A DNA stretch of 64,000 bases from the NCBI GenBank assembly GCA_963719165.1, contig CAVRAV010000001.1, positions 62,001-126,000 of the forward strand. Reading direction: 5' to 3'. This DNA comes from JAOUEA01 sp963719165 (GTDB lineage: Bacteria > Actinomycetota > UBA4738 > HRBIN12). Position 1 is the stretch's first letter. Every line of letters starts with the position of its first letter. This document shows, in pieces, positions 17,198-24,906 of this stretch. Both the position numbers and the translations under genes were made by a program. The notes below the pieces were generated by a model. The model was not told the DNA's origin and did not search any database. It saw only the letters and a program-made list of their open reading frames with translations.

Positions 17198-17875
17198 TCA
17201 GGTGCGCGCCTTCAGCCGCTCGATGCCGTCGAGGACGAGGTCGAGCGCGAACTCGAACTCGAACTGGTCGTCGCAGCCGGGGCCCACCACCGACGCGTCG
17301 TCGTGGCTGATCTCGAGGTAGATCCGGTAGATCGACGGGAACGCCTGGCCGAGCTGCCCGACCATCCCGGGATCGAACGGCTGATCCCCGTCGGCCTGGT
17401 CGTTGAACAGCTCCTGCGAGAAGCCCAGCAGCCGGCTGCCCAACGTGTGCGCGATGTGATGCGTCAGGTCGACCGAGAACCCACCATCCAGGAACATCGC
17501 GATCATCGAGTCCATGTAGGCCATCACCGTGGGGGTGGGGCGCGCGCGCGACTCCATCACCCGTGAGGCCCACGGATGGCGCAGCAGCGCTTGACGCGCG
17601 GAGAGGATGCGCGCTCGGATCGCGGTCTTCCAGTCGGTATCCGTCAGGGGCGGGTCGATCTCGACGACGACCACGTCGAGCATGCCGTCGAGCAGCTCGT
17701 CCTTGTTGGCAACGTGCTTGTAGAGCGCCATCGGTACGACGTCGAGCTCGTTGGCGAGCCGCCGCATGCTGAGCGCGTCCGCCCCATCGCGATCGGCCAG
17801 CGCCACGGCGGTCGTCAGGACACGCTCCCGGTTGAGGGGGGTCCGCGCCTTCGTCTCGCTCGCCGTCGCCGCCAT
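17198..17875 (-). CDS. TetR/AcrR-family transcriptional regulator
   Basis: A 225-residue repressor. The N-terminal helix-turn-helix reads LTTAVALADRDGADALSMRRLANELDVVPMALYKHVANKDEL (positions about 20-60). The rest is a TetR_C-type ligand pocket (LGSRLLGFSQELF). It is divergent from the alcohol dehydrogenase gene across an 79-base gap holding two perfect 15-base palindromes, so it probably represses both itself and the dehydrogenase. The inducer is unknown. Confidence 0.9.
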   Translation of the reverse strand: MAATASETKARTPLNRERVLTTAVALADRDGADALSMRRLANELDVVPMALYKHVANKDELLDGMLDVVVVEIDPPLTDTDWKTAIRARILSARQALLRHPWASRVMESRARPTPTVMAYMDSMIAMFLDGGFSVDLTHHIAHTLGSRLLGFSQELFNDQADGDQPFDPGMVGQLGQAFPSIYRIYLEISHDDASVVGPGCDDQFEFEFALDLVLDGIERLKART

Positions 17876-17879
17876 CGTG

Positions 17880-17909
17880 TTGACAAGTGTACGCCGTACA
17901 CGCTACGGT
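17880..17909 (+). promoter_or_regulatory. putative promoter of the alcohol dehydrogenase gene
   Basis: TTGACA at 17880-17885 and TACGGT at 17904-17909 are 18 bases apart, a plausible sigma-70 -35/-10 pair. The first palindrome lies inside the spacer, so a bound repressor would block polymerase. Confidence 0.55.
17887..17901. promoter_or_regulatory. TetR operator 1
   Basis: Perfect palindrome GTGTACGCCGTACAC in the divergent tetR/adh gap. Its centre is 33 bases from that of the second copy, about three helical turns, so both dimers would sit on the same face. Confidence 0.8.
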
Positions 17910-17919
17910 TCCGCAACAG

Positions 17920-17934
17920 GTGTACGGCGTACAC
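17920..17934. promoter_or_regulatory. TetR operator 2
   Basis: Perfect palindrome GTGTACGGCGTACAC, differing from operator 1 only at the central base. It lies between the putative -10 and the dehydrogenase ATG at 17955. Confidence 0.8.
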
Positions 17935-17954
17935 CACGACCGAGGGAGGCCGAT

Positions 17955-18927
17955 ATGAAGGCGATCGTCCAGGACCGATTCGGCTCGGCGGACGTGCTGG
18001 AGCTGAGGGACGTGCCCGACCCGGTGATCGGGGAGGGTGAGGTGCTCGTCCAGGTGCGGGCGGCCGGATGCGGGCCCGACGTGTGGCACCTCATGACGGG
18101 TCTCCCGTACTTCGCGCGGGCCATGCCGGAGTTCCGCCGGTGGTGGAAGGCGCCGCGGGGACGCGACGTCGCCGGCGTGGTCGAGCGGGTCGGCCCCGGT
18201 GTGACGGCGTTCGCGGCCGGCGACGAGGTGATGGGGATCGTCGACGGCTCGTTCGCGGAGCTGCGCGGCGGGGTCGCCGTCCACGCTCGTGCGCAGGCCC
18301 GCCCGGCTGTCGTTCGAACAGGCGGCCGCCGTGCCGATCTCGGGGCTCACGGCGCTCCAGGCGCTGCGTGACGTGGCCGATGTCCAGGCGGGACAGCGCG
18401 TGCTGGTGATCGGCGCCGGCGGCGGGGTCGGCACGCTCGCCGTGCAGATCGCGAAGGCGATCGGCGCGCACGTGACCGGCGTGTCCAGCGGTGGGAAGGC
18501 GGATCTGGTCCGCTCGCTGGGCGCCGACGAGGTGATCGACTACGCGCGCGAGGACTTCACCGACGGCCGGCGCACGTGGGATGCGATCGTCGATACGGCG
18601 GGGAGGCGGTCGCTGCGGTCGCTGCGCCGAGCGCTCGCGCCGAAGGGCTCGCTCGCGATCGTGGGCGGCGACGGAGGGGGGAAGGTCACGGGTGGCTTCT
18701 TCCGCCAGGTCCTGCGGGCGCCGGTGCTATCGCTGTTCACGGGCCAGCGCATGCGTCCGGTGATGGTGAAGGAGAACGTGGAGGACCTGGAGGTGCTCGC
18801 GAACCTGATCGACGACGGCGGGGTCACGCCGGTTGTCGGTCGAACGTTCCCGCTCGTCGATGCGGCGGGGGCGGTGCGTTACCTGGAGGAGGGGCATGCG
18901 GCCGGGAAGGTCATCGTTCAGGTCTAG
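17955..18927 (+). pseudogene. NAD(P)-dependent zinc-type alcohol dehydrogenase/quinone oxidoreductase, frameshifted
   Basis: The first part (MKAIVQDRFGSADVLELRDV through GDEVMGIVDGSFAE) is a GroES-like medium-chain dehydrogenase domain. The second part (RRPARLSFEQAAAVPISGLT, GAGGGVGTLAVQIAKAIGA, LGADEVIDY) is the Rossmann domain, but in the +1 frame. The break is near 18260-18264. A single-base change restores a normal 324-residue protein. There are no structural-zinc cysteines, as in quinone oxidoreductase relatives. Upstream are two TetR operators and a promoter, so regulation is intact even though the gene reads broken. Confidence 0.85.
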
Positions 18928-19014
18928 TCCACCAGCCGTGATCTCCCGCGTGGCGTCGACTCCATCCATCCGGGGCATGCACAGATCCATGAGCACCACG
19001 GGATGCGTGCTCTG
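18928..19014 (-). pseudogene. response regulator receiver fragment
   Basis: On the minus strand this short stretch reads VVLMDLCMPRMDGVDATREI, the phosphoacceptor loop of a NarL-type receiver. Neither the preceding strand nor a downstream helix-turn-helix is present, and it abuts the stop of the dehydrogenase gene. It looks like a gene relic of about 29 codons. Confidence 0.55.
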
Positions 19015-19121
19015 ACCTCGAATCCGCCGCCCTCGGGTCGAGGTCCCGTCCGGAGATCACCCCCCTGAACCCGTCACGCTCCGTGCGCCATCTGTTCGAC
19101 GCGCCTCGCTGACGGCTCTCC

Positions 19122-19733
19122 TCAGTCGGCCGTGGCTGTTGCATACCGCGGGCGCCCGGTGGGTCGATAGACCTGGATGATCACCCCGCTGGGAGTGGAC
19201 CGCGATCCCACCAGTTCAAGCGCCGCGTCCGGGCCGGAGTCGGGGAACAGCCGGGTACCCTGGCCGACGACCACGGGGAAGGTGAACAGATTCATCTCGT
19301 CGACGAGGTGGTTCTCGAGCAACCACCGGAACAGGGCGCCGCTGCCGTGCACCTGCAGCTCACCCCCCGGCTTGGCTTTCAGCTCGCCGATGGCCGCCGC
19401 GACGTCACCGGAGAGGACGGTCGTGTTCGCCCAGCGCGGTTCCGTGAGCGTGGTCGATGCCACGTACTTGGGCTTGGTGTGCAACGCCGTCCAGATCGGG
19501 CTGTCACCCGGATCGTCCCACGTGCCCCACGAGCCGGCGAAGACCTCGTAGGTGCGTCGGCCGAACAGGAACGTGTCGGCGCGGTCGTAGATCTCGTCCA
19601 TGACAATCCCGGCTTCGTTGTCGAAGTGGGCCCATCCGCCGCGCTCGAATACGCCGCGCTCGTCCTCGTCCGGCCCGCCGGGCCCCTGCATCACTCCGTC
19701 GACGGAGACCTGCACGGTGGTCGTCAGCCTCAT
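19122..19733 (-). CDS. dihydrofolate reductase-family protein (RibD C-terminal-like)
   Basis: A 203-residue protein of the RibD_C/DHFR-like fold. TTTVQVSVDGVMQGPGG opens the fold, DTFLFGRRTYEVFAGSW and GGELQVHGSGALFRWLLENHLVDEMNLFTFPVVVGQG (given here as landmarks) complete it. These stand-alone members are usually annotated as reductases of unknown substrate. The ATG at 19733 is chosen over longer open sequence because a GGAGAGG-like site precedes it. It is divergent from a MarR gene and probably its target through the operators at 19754 and 19803. Confidence 0.85.
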   Translation of the reverse strand: MRLTTTVQVSVDGVMQGPGGPDEDERGVFERGGWAHFDNEAGIVMDEIYDRADTFLFGRRTYEVFAGSWGTWDDPGDSPIWTALHTKPKYVASTTLTEPRWANTTVLSGDVAAAIGELKAKPGGELQVHGSGALFRWLLENHLVDEMNLFTFPVVVGQGTRLFPDSGPDAALELVGSRSTPSGVIIQVYRPTGRPRYATATAD

Positions 19734-19753
19734 GCGCCTCTCCCTTCCTGCAC

Positions 19754-19771
19754 TAGTTGAGACTTCAACTA
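19754..19771. promoter_or_regulatory. MarR-type operator 1
   Basis: Inverted repeat TAGTTGA-GACT-TCAACTA, perfect 7-base arms with a 4-base centre, lying in the gap between the divergent DHFR-like and MarR genes. The core TTGA-N4-TCAA recurs at 19803. Confidence 0.75.
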
Positions 19772-19802
19772 TTGGAGCGGGGTCATCATCACCCAGATCT
19801 GA

Positions 19803-19814
19803 TTGAAATGTCAA
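19803..19814. promoter_or_regulatory. MarR-type operator 2
   Basis: TTGA-AATG-TCAA has the same 4-4-4 layout as the core of the first operator, 46 bases centre to centre. It lies 33 bases before the marR ATG, so it is placed for autoregulation. Confidence 0.6.
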
Positions 19815-19846
19815 CCAAGCGCCGGAACTGCCGGTAGGCTGGGGGT

Positions 19847-20362
19847 ATGGTCGGGACCCGGTGGTTGAGCGAGGACGAGCAGCGGACCTGGCGGACGTTC
19901 GTGATGGCCGCCAAGCTGCTGTGGGATCAGCTGGAACAGGAGCTCGACGAGCAGACGGAGGTTCCCAGCCACTACTACGAGGTACTGGCCCGCCTCGCGG
20001 AGGTCCCCGAGCGGCGGCTGCGGATGAGCGACCTGGCCGACCTGTCCCAGTCGTCGCGCAGCCGACTGTCCCACTCCGTCGCCCGGCTGGAGTCGCTCGG
20101 CTGGATCCGGCGCGAGGCCTGTCAGACGGACCGCCGGGGAACCTTCGCCGTCCTTACCGACGAGGGCTTCTCCGCGCTCGAGGCCGCCGCCCCGGTGCAC
20201 GTGGAGGGGGTGCGCACACACCTGTTCGACCAACTCGACGTTGAGCAGCTCGAGGAGCTGCGGCGGATCAGCGAGCGAGTGCTCGAGCACATGGTGGCAG
20301 TCAAAGAACTGTCCCCCGCGGAACTGGAACGGCTCGGTATGCCTCTCCAGCCGCGTCACTAG
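19847..20362 (+). CDS. MarR-family transcriptional regulator
   Basis: A 171-residue winged-helix protein. SHYYEVLARLAEVPERRLRMSDLADLSQSSRSRLSHSVARLESLGWIRRE is the helix-turn-helix (about residues 42-92), followed by the wing QTDRRGTFAVLTDEG and a dimerisation helix at the C-terminus. It probably represses its own gene and the divergent DHFR-like gene. A 9-base-stem hairpin follows the stop. Confidence 0.9.
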   Translation: MVGTRWLSEDEQRTWRTFVMAAKLLWDQLEQELDEQTEVPSHYYEVLARLAEVPERRLRMSDLADLSQSSRSRLSHSVARLESLGWIRREACQTDRRGTFAVLTDEGFSALEAAAPVHVEGVRTHLFDQLDVEQLEELRRISERVLEHMVAVKELSPAELERLGMPLQPRH

Positions 20363-20375
20363 TGCTTCGGTCGTG

Positions 20376-20398
20376 CTTCGAGCTGCGCGAGCTCGAAG
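20376..20398 (+). terminator. hairpin after the marR gene
   Basis: Arms CTTCGAGCT and AGCTCGAAG pair perfectly around a 5-base loop, 14 bases after the marR stop. No T-run follows, so it is either a high-GC-type terminator or a processing hairpin. Confidence 0.5.
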
Positions 20399-20512
20399 AC
20401 CGACGCGATACTAGGCGTGATCGCTCGCGGGATCCGCGGTGATACGGTTCCAAACATGCGCAGCTGAGGCTTTTTCTTGATCCGGTCCGTCATCCTTCGA
20501 AAGAGAGCCTCG

Positions 20513-21343
20513 ATGTCCACCACACGCCCCTTCTCGATCGATCTCGCCGGTCGCGTCGCGATCGTCACGGGTGCCAACCACGGCATCGGGGCGGCGACCG
20601 CCAAGAAGCTCGCTGCATCCGGTGCGGCTGTCCTGCTCACTTACCTCACGCTGCACGACGAGCCAGACCCGGAGACCCCCGACACCCATGGTGAGCAACG
20701 GGCGGCCCGCCCCGACACCCTCATCGCCGAGATCAGGTCTCGTGGGGGGTGAGTGATCGCCATCGAGGCCAACCTCGACGACGCCGGTGTCCCGTCTGAA
20801 TTGTTCGATGCCGCCGAATCTGCGTGCGGTCCCGTCGACATCCTCATCAACAACGCGAGTGGCTGGATAGCCGACACGTTCCTCATGGACAGCGTCGATC
20901 GTCTCGGACGATCCTCGCGACGCGTGTCGACCGTGACGATCGATCAAGTGTTCTCAGTGGATGCGCGCGCGTCCGCTCTGATGATCGCGGAGTTCGCTCG
21001 CCGGCTGATCGAGCGAGGTGGCACCTGGGGTCGGATCGTCGGCCTCACCTCGGGTGGCCCGCTCGGCTTCCCGGAGGAGGTGTCGTACGGCGCTGCCAAG
21101 GCCGCCCTCGAGAGCTACACGATGGCCGCGGCCTTCGAGCTTGCCGACCATGGGGTGACGGCCAACGTGATCCACCCGCCGGTGACCGACACCGGCTGGG
21201 TGACCCCAGAGGTCGTCGCCTCCGTCGCGGCCAGCGACACCTTGATCCACGTCGCGTTACCGACCGACATCGCGGACATCATCGCGTACCTAGTGTCGGA
21301 CGAGGCGTGGCTCATCACCGCCAACCGGATCCATCTCCGATGA
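20513..21343 (+). pseudogene. SDR-family oxidoreductase interrupted by one in-frame TGA
   Basis: The frame from ATG 20513 gives the Rossmann start (AGRVAIVTGANHGIGAAT) and runs to TGA at 20750-20752. The same frame then continues with VIAIEANLDD, LINNASGW, the catalytic Ser and Tyr-x3-Lys in SGG...SYGAAKAALESY, and ends at 21343. No frame change is needed; one codon, where relatives often have a small or basic residue (RGG-x-VIAIEA), has become TGA. The full length of about 276 codons is normal for an SDR. It may be a nonsense mutation or a base error. Confidence 0.85.
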
Positions 21344-21526
21344 ACCCCGGATCCCAGGTCAGGGGCTGGTCTGCGCCCGCGATACGACCTCGTCGGCCCC
21401 GAAGCCTCGCTGAAGTCCGAGACCGTGGCCGGCACCGTGGAGATCGCGGACGAGGAGCAGACCGTCAGCGACACCGAGGCCGACGAGATGGAAGAGCACC
21501 TGCGGGGCCCGGGCTACCTCGAGTAG
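21340..21526 (+). pseudogene. small acidic open frame, probably frameshifted
   Basis: An ATG at 21340 overlaps the SDR stop (ATGA), giving MNPGSQVRGWSAPA. From about 21380 the +1 frame reads a composition-rich acidic peptide (YDLVGPEASLKSETVAGT ... EEHLRGPGYLE) ending at TAG 21524-21526. A one-base indel near 21378 would make a roughly 61-residue protein coupled to the SDR. The family is not recognised. Confidence 0.4.
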
Positions 21527-21578
21527 GACGTGACCGCAGTCACGGTTCCTCGTGACCGCCGGTGCTAGGTTCTCGGTG

Positions 21579-21872
21579 ATGACCGCCGCCGTCTGGACCG
21601 CGATCGGGCTGCTCGCCGCCACGTCGTTGGGGACGCTCTTCTACCTGGGCGCCCGCATCGACGCACAGGGTGCCCGCATGGACGCTCGGTTCGACAACCT
21701 GGTCGGTCGCATGGACGCTCGGTTCGACGGCGTTGCTGGTCGCTTCGACGGCGTTGCTGGTCGCTTCGACGCGCTCTCGGCCCGGATCGACACGTTTGAA
21801 GCTCGCGTCGATGCTCGGTTCGACAACCTCGAGACACGTCTCGACGCCCACCTGGAACGTCACACAGGATGA
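21579..21872 (+). CDS. small membrane-anchored coiled-coil repeat protein
   Basis: A 97-residue protein. An N-terminal transmembrane helix (AVWTAIGLLAATSLGTLFYL, about 3-22) is followed by a regular 7/11-type repeat of MDARFDNL, MDARFDGV, RFDGVAG, RIDTFEA, VDARFDNLE and LDAHLERH. The heptad pattern predicts a rod-like coiled coil projecting from the membrane. Two units are identical at DNA level (21-base tandem copy). I do not recognise a named family. The stop overlaps the ATG of the next tiny gene (ATGA). Confidence 0.65.
   Translation: MTAAVWTAIGLLAATSLGTLFYLGARIDAQGARMDARFDNLVGRMDARFDGVAGRFDGVAGRFDALSARIDTFEARVDARFDNLETRLDAHLERHTG
21729..21770 (+). repeat. 21-base perfect tandem repeat, two copies
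   Basis: Two identical 21-base units encode GVAGRFD-type heptads within the coiled-coil gene. Perfect DNA identity suggests recent slippage or selection to keep the repeat register. Confidence 0.85.
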
Positions 21873-22021
21873 GTTCGAACGGAGACACTCGGAAGGCGGG
21901 CAGCGCGAAGGCGACGTTCGTCGTCCCGCAGGAGTTCGACGCGCCACTCCCAGATGACGTCCTCGCGGACTGGGAGCGGGGGCCATCCGGCTCGGACGAT
22001 CCCGGGGACGACGAGGCGTAG
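21869..22021 (+). CDS. 50-residue acidic protein with antitoxin-like core
   Basis: A tiny gene (50 residues) starting in a 4-base overlap with the coiled-coil gene. The core KATFVVPQEFDAPLPDDVLADWE resembles the N-terminal element of DUF2281/VapB-like antitoxins (pattern F-V-V-P-x-x-F-D-x-P-L-P-D-D-x-L), given here as a pattern. The tail is acidic and Gly/Ser-rich. No PIN or other toxin gene is adjacent; the only partner is the coiled-coil membrane protein. Resemblance is from memory of the motif and needs a profile search. Confidence 0.55.
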   Translation: MSSNGDTRKAGSAKATFVVPQEFDAPLPDDVLADWERGPSGSDDPGDDEA

Positions 22022-22149
22022 CGGCAGACTCCCGCCACTCCACGCCGGCTGAGGCGAGTGAGCCGGCGGTCCGGGGGGTAGGCACCACGGGTGATCGGCA
22101 AGTGGCCCCCCTTCCGCCTAGCGATGACGTGCGTCAGGGTGATGACGTC

Positions 22150-24237
22150 GTGAGTCGGTTCGAGACGTCCACGTTGCGAAAGCTCGCCTGGTCGGTCGGC
22201 CTGACCAGCCTCGCCCTGATGCTCGGCGCGTTGGCCTTCATGTTCGCGGACCGCGATGCGGCGCTGCCGCCAGATCTGCGGTCGTGGGACATGGCCGCCC
22301 TGCTCAGCTGGGGCTCCGACCTGGCGGTGCCGTTGCTGGGGCTGATCCTCGCGACGCGCCGCCCGCGGAACCCGATCGGCTGGCTGTTCACGGCTGCCGG
22401 CGCGAGCCTCGGCCTCGGCGCGTTCGGCTTGGCCTACGCCGTGCACGCGCTGCGGGTGGATCCGGGATCGTTGCCCGGCGGCCACGCCTTCGGGTGGATC
22501 GCCAACTGGGTCTGGCCGATCGCCGTCACCATGCTGATCTTCCTGTTGCTGCTCTTCCCGGACGGCCACCTGCGTTCCCGTCGATGGCGACCCATCGCGT
22601 GGCTCGTCGCCGTCACCGGCGTGGCCCTCGTCCTCGGAGCGCTGGCGGGGGCGACCGCGAACTGGAGCATCCCGTTGTCCAACGCCGATCCCACGACGAA
22701 GGGTGGTGCGCTCGGCGTGCTGATCACGATCCCCTTCGTGCTCGCGATCGTCGCGTGGCCGCTCGCCCTCATCGCCGCGTTCGTCTCGGTGATCATGCGG
22801 TACCGCAGCTCGAGCGGGGAAGAACGACTGCAGCTCAAGTGGTTCGTCACGGCGGCGGGTCTGGTGGCGATCAGCTTCGCGGCCTCGATCCTGTCGGGAA
22901 GCACCACCCCGGTGTCGATCGTGGTGGCCACGTCGCTGTCCTCGATCTTCCTCTACGTCGCGATCGCGATCGCGATCCTCAAGTACCGGCTGTACGACAT
23001 CGACGTCGTGATCGGCAAGGCCGTGGTGTTCGCCGTCCTGGCGGCGTTCATCACGGCCGTCTACATCGGACTCGTGGTGGGTGTGGGCGCCGCGGTCGGC
23101 ACCAGCCGGAGCCCTCTCCTCTCCGCGATCGCGGCCGCGATCGTGGCCGTCGCGTTCCAACCGGTCCGCGAGCGCGCGCGCCGGCTGGCGAACCGAGTCG
23201 TGTACGGGAAGCGCGCCACCCCGTACGAGGTGCTGTCGGTGTTCACCGAGCGTGCGGCCGAGACGTACTCGAGCGAGGACGTCCTGCCACGCTTGGCCCA
23301 GGTCCTGGCCGAGGGGATCGGCGCGAGCCAGGCGCGCGTGTGGCTCGCGCTCGGTGGCGAGCTCCGTCCCGCGGCCGCCTGGCCCTCCAACGGCGAGGTC
23401 CAACCGATCCCGCGCTCGGGTGACGAGCTGCCGCCGTTCCCCGAGAGCGAGCGGGCCTTCCCGGTGCGCCATGCCGGCGAGCTGCTCGGCGCGATCAGTG
23501 TGGTGACGTCGCTGAACGATCCGCTCGGGTCCGATCGCGAACGCCTCGCCGAGGACGTGGCCGCGCAGACCGGGTTGGTGCTGCGGAACGTCCGTCTGAT
23601 CGAGGAGCTCCGCGAGTCCCGGCGCCGGATCGTCTCGGCGCAGGACGCGCGTGCGAAGGCGCTGGAGCGGAACCTCCACGACGGCGCACAGCAGCAACTG
23701 GTGGCCCTGTCCGTGAAGCAGCGATTGGCGGAGTCGCTCGTCGAACGCGACCCGGCGAAGGCCAAGGCGATGCTCGGCGAGATCCAGCAGGAGACGCAGG
23801 ACGCGCTGGAGATGCTGCGCGATCTGGCCCGCGGCATCTACCCGCCGCTCCTGGCGGATCAGGGGTTGGAGACGGCGCTCACGAGCCAGGTGCGGAGGGC
23901 GGCAGTCCCTGTCGACGTGTCGTCGGATGGCGTCGGTCGGCACTCCCCGGAGGTGGAGGCGGCCGTCTACTTCTGCTGCCTGGAGGCACTACAGAACGTC
24001 GCGAAGTACGCCGTCGCGACGCGGGCGTGGATCCGGCTTGCGGAAGACGAGGGCACGCTCCGCTTCGAGGTTCGCGACGACGGCGCCGGTTTCGATCCCG
24101 ACCTCACGTCGTTCGGGACGGGCCTGCAGGGGATGACCGACCGCCTCGACGCGATCGGCGGGGCCATCCGCGTGCAGAGTGCCCCGGGGGGAGGGACGAC
24201 GGTAATCGGGAGAATCCCCGTGACCACGGATGGGTGA
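22150..24237 (+). CDS. membrane sensor histidine kinase (NarL-partner type, intact)
   Basis: About 695 residues. The N-terminal half has some nine to ten membrane helices (for example LAWSVGLTSLALMLGALAF, AVVFAVLAAFITAVYIGLVV), followed by a GAF-like domain (about residues 355-500). HisKA_3 carries the phospho-His in LERNLHDGAQQQLVALSV, and HATPase_c has the N-box EALQNVAKYA and G-box DDGAGFDPD with GTGLQGMTDRLDAIGG. GTG 22150 is preferred (AGGG 10 bases upstream); another GTG at 22102 is in frame. No response regulator gene is adjacent, so it may be an orphan. It closely resembles in layout the frameshifted kinase at 2945-4681. Confidence 0.88.
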   Translation: MSRFETSTLRKLAWSVGLTSLALMLGALAFMFADRDAALPPDLRSWDMAALLSWGSDLAVPLLGLILATRRPRNPIGWLFTAAGASLGLGAFGLAYAVHALRVDPGSLPGGHAFGWIANWVWPIAVTMLIFLLLLFPDGHLRSRRWRPIAWLVAVTGVALVLGALAGATANWSIPLSNADPTTKGGALGVLITIPFVLAIVAWPLALIAAFVSVIMRYRSSSGEERLQLKWFVTAAGLVAISFAASILSGSTTPVSIVVATSLSSIFLYVAIAIAILKYRLYDIDVVIGKAVVFAVLAAFITAVYIGLVVGVGAAVGTSRSPLLSAIAAAIVAVAFQPVRERARRLANRVVYGKRATPYEVLSVFTERAAETYSSEDVLPRLAQVLAEGIGASQARVWLALGGELRPAAAWPSNGEVQPIPRSGDELPPFPESERAFPVRHAGELLGAISVVTSLNDPLGSDRERLAEDVAAQTGLVLRNVRLIEELRESRRRIVSAQDARAKALERNLHDGAQQQLVALSVKQRLAESLVERDPAKAKAMLGEIQQETQDALEMLRDLARGIYPPLLADQGLETALTSQVRRAAVPVDVSSDGVGRHSPEVEAAVYFCCLEALQNVAKYAVATRAWIRLAEDEGTLRFEVRDDGAGFDPDLTSFGTGLQGMTDRLDAIGGAIRVQSAPGGGTTVIGRIPVTTDG

Positions 24238-24241
24238 AACC

Positions 24242-24793
24242 TCAAATCCCGATTCGGTAGTGGAGATGAACGACGCCGTTGCCGAACCGGCGCTCGTCGA
24301 GGAGCTCGAGCTTCACGCGGACGCCCTCGGGCAGGGACGGCTTGCCGCCGCCCACCACGATGGGCGTGAGGAACAGGTGGAGCTCGTCGACCAATCCGGT
24401 CCCGAGCGCCTGAGCCGCCAGCGCCGGCCCGCCGACGCTGATGTCCCGCTCGGCCGAGGACTTCTTCTCGCGGATCGCCGCCGGGTCGAACCCGCGCTCG
24501 ATGGTGGTCCGGGCGCTCGAGGGTCGCTCTAGCGTGGTGGAGTACACGACCTTATCGGCGGCCTGCCAGAGCCGTGCGTATTCCATCGCGACGGGCGGTT
24601 GGCCCGCGACGGTATGTGCCGTCTCCCAATAGACCATCGTCTCGTACATCCGGCGCCCGTAGAGATAGGTGCCGACGTGCCGCTCGAGGTCGTTGACGAA
24701 GGCGTGCACCTCCTCGTCGGGCTCGGCCCAGTCGAAGCCGCCCTCCTCGTCCTCCACGTAGCCGTCGAGGGACGCGATCGTCGAGTAGATCAA
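24242..24793 (-). CDS. dihydrofolate reductase-family protein (second copy)
   Basis: A 183-residue RibD_C-like protein: IYSTIASLDGYVEDEEGGF at the start, YLYGRRMYETMVYW, and DISVGGPALAAQALGTGLVDELHLFLTPIVVGGG as landmarks. The called start is TTG 24793. An ATG at 24809 (revcomp of 24807-24809) would give the usual M-S-L-T-R-LIYSTIAS start if one C of a CCC run were removed, so a 1-base insertion is likely. The stop lies 4 bases from that of the convergent kinase gene. Confidence 0.8.
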   Translation of the reverse strand: MIYSTIASLDGYVEDEEGGFDWAEPDEEVHAFVNDLERHVGTYLYGRRMYETMVYWETAHTVAGQPPVAMEYARLWQAADKVVYSTTLERPSSARTTIERGFDPAAIREKKSSAERDISVGGPALAAQALGTGLVDELHLFLTPIVVGGGKPSLPEGVRVKLELLDERRFGNGVVHLHYRIGI

Positions 24794-24906
24794 CCGTGTC
24801 AGGGCTCATCTCCTCTCCGCCGGTTCTTCACTTCCTGCGACGATAGCCTTGCCGTGGCGCGACGGCATCTGGCTCGACCGCGGCTTGCGAGGTTGAGCCG
24901 GTAGGC

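Noticed and set aside
20750..20752. TGA as selenocysteine or recoded codon in the SDR
   Set aside because: No selenoprotein context or SECIS-like hairpin is seen, and TGA ends many other genes in the window.
21729..21770. Short tandem repeat as part of a CRISPR array
   Set aside because: Two adjoining identical units with no spacers, inside a coding frame.
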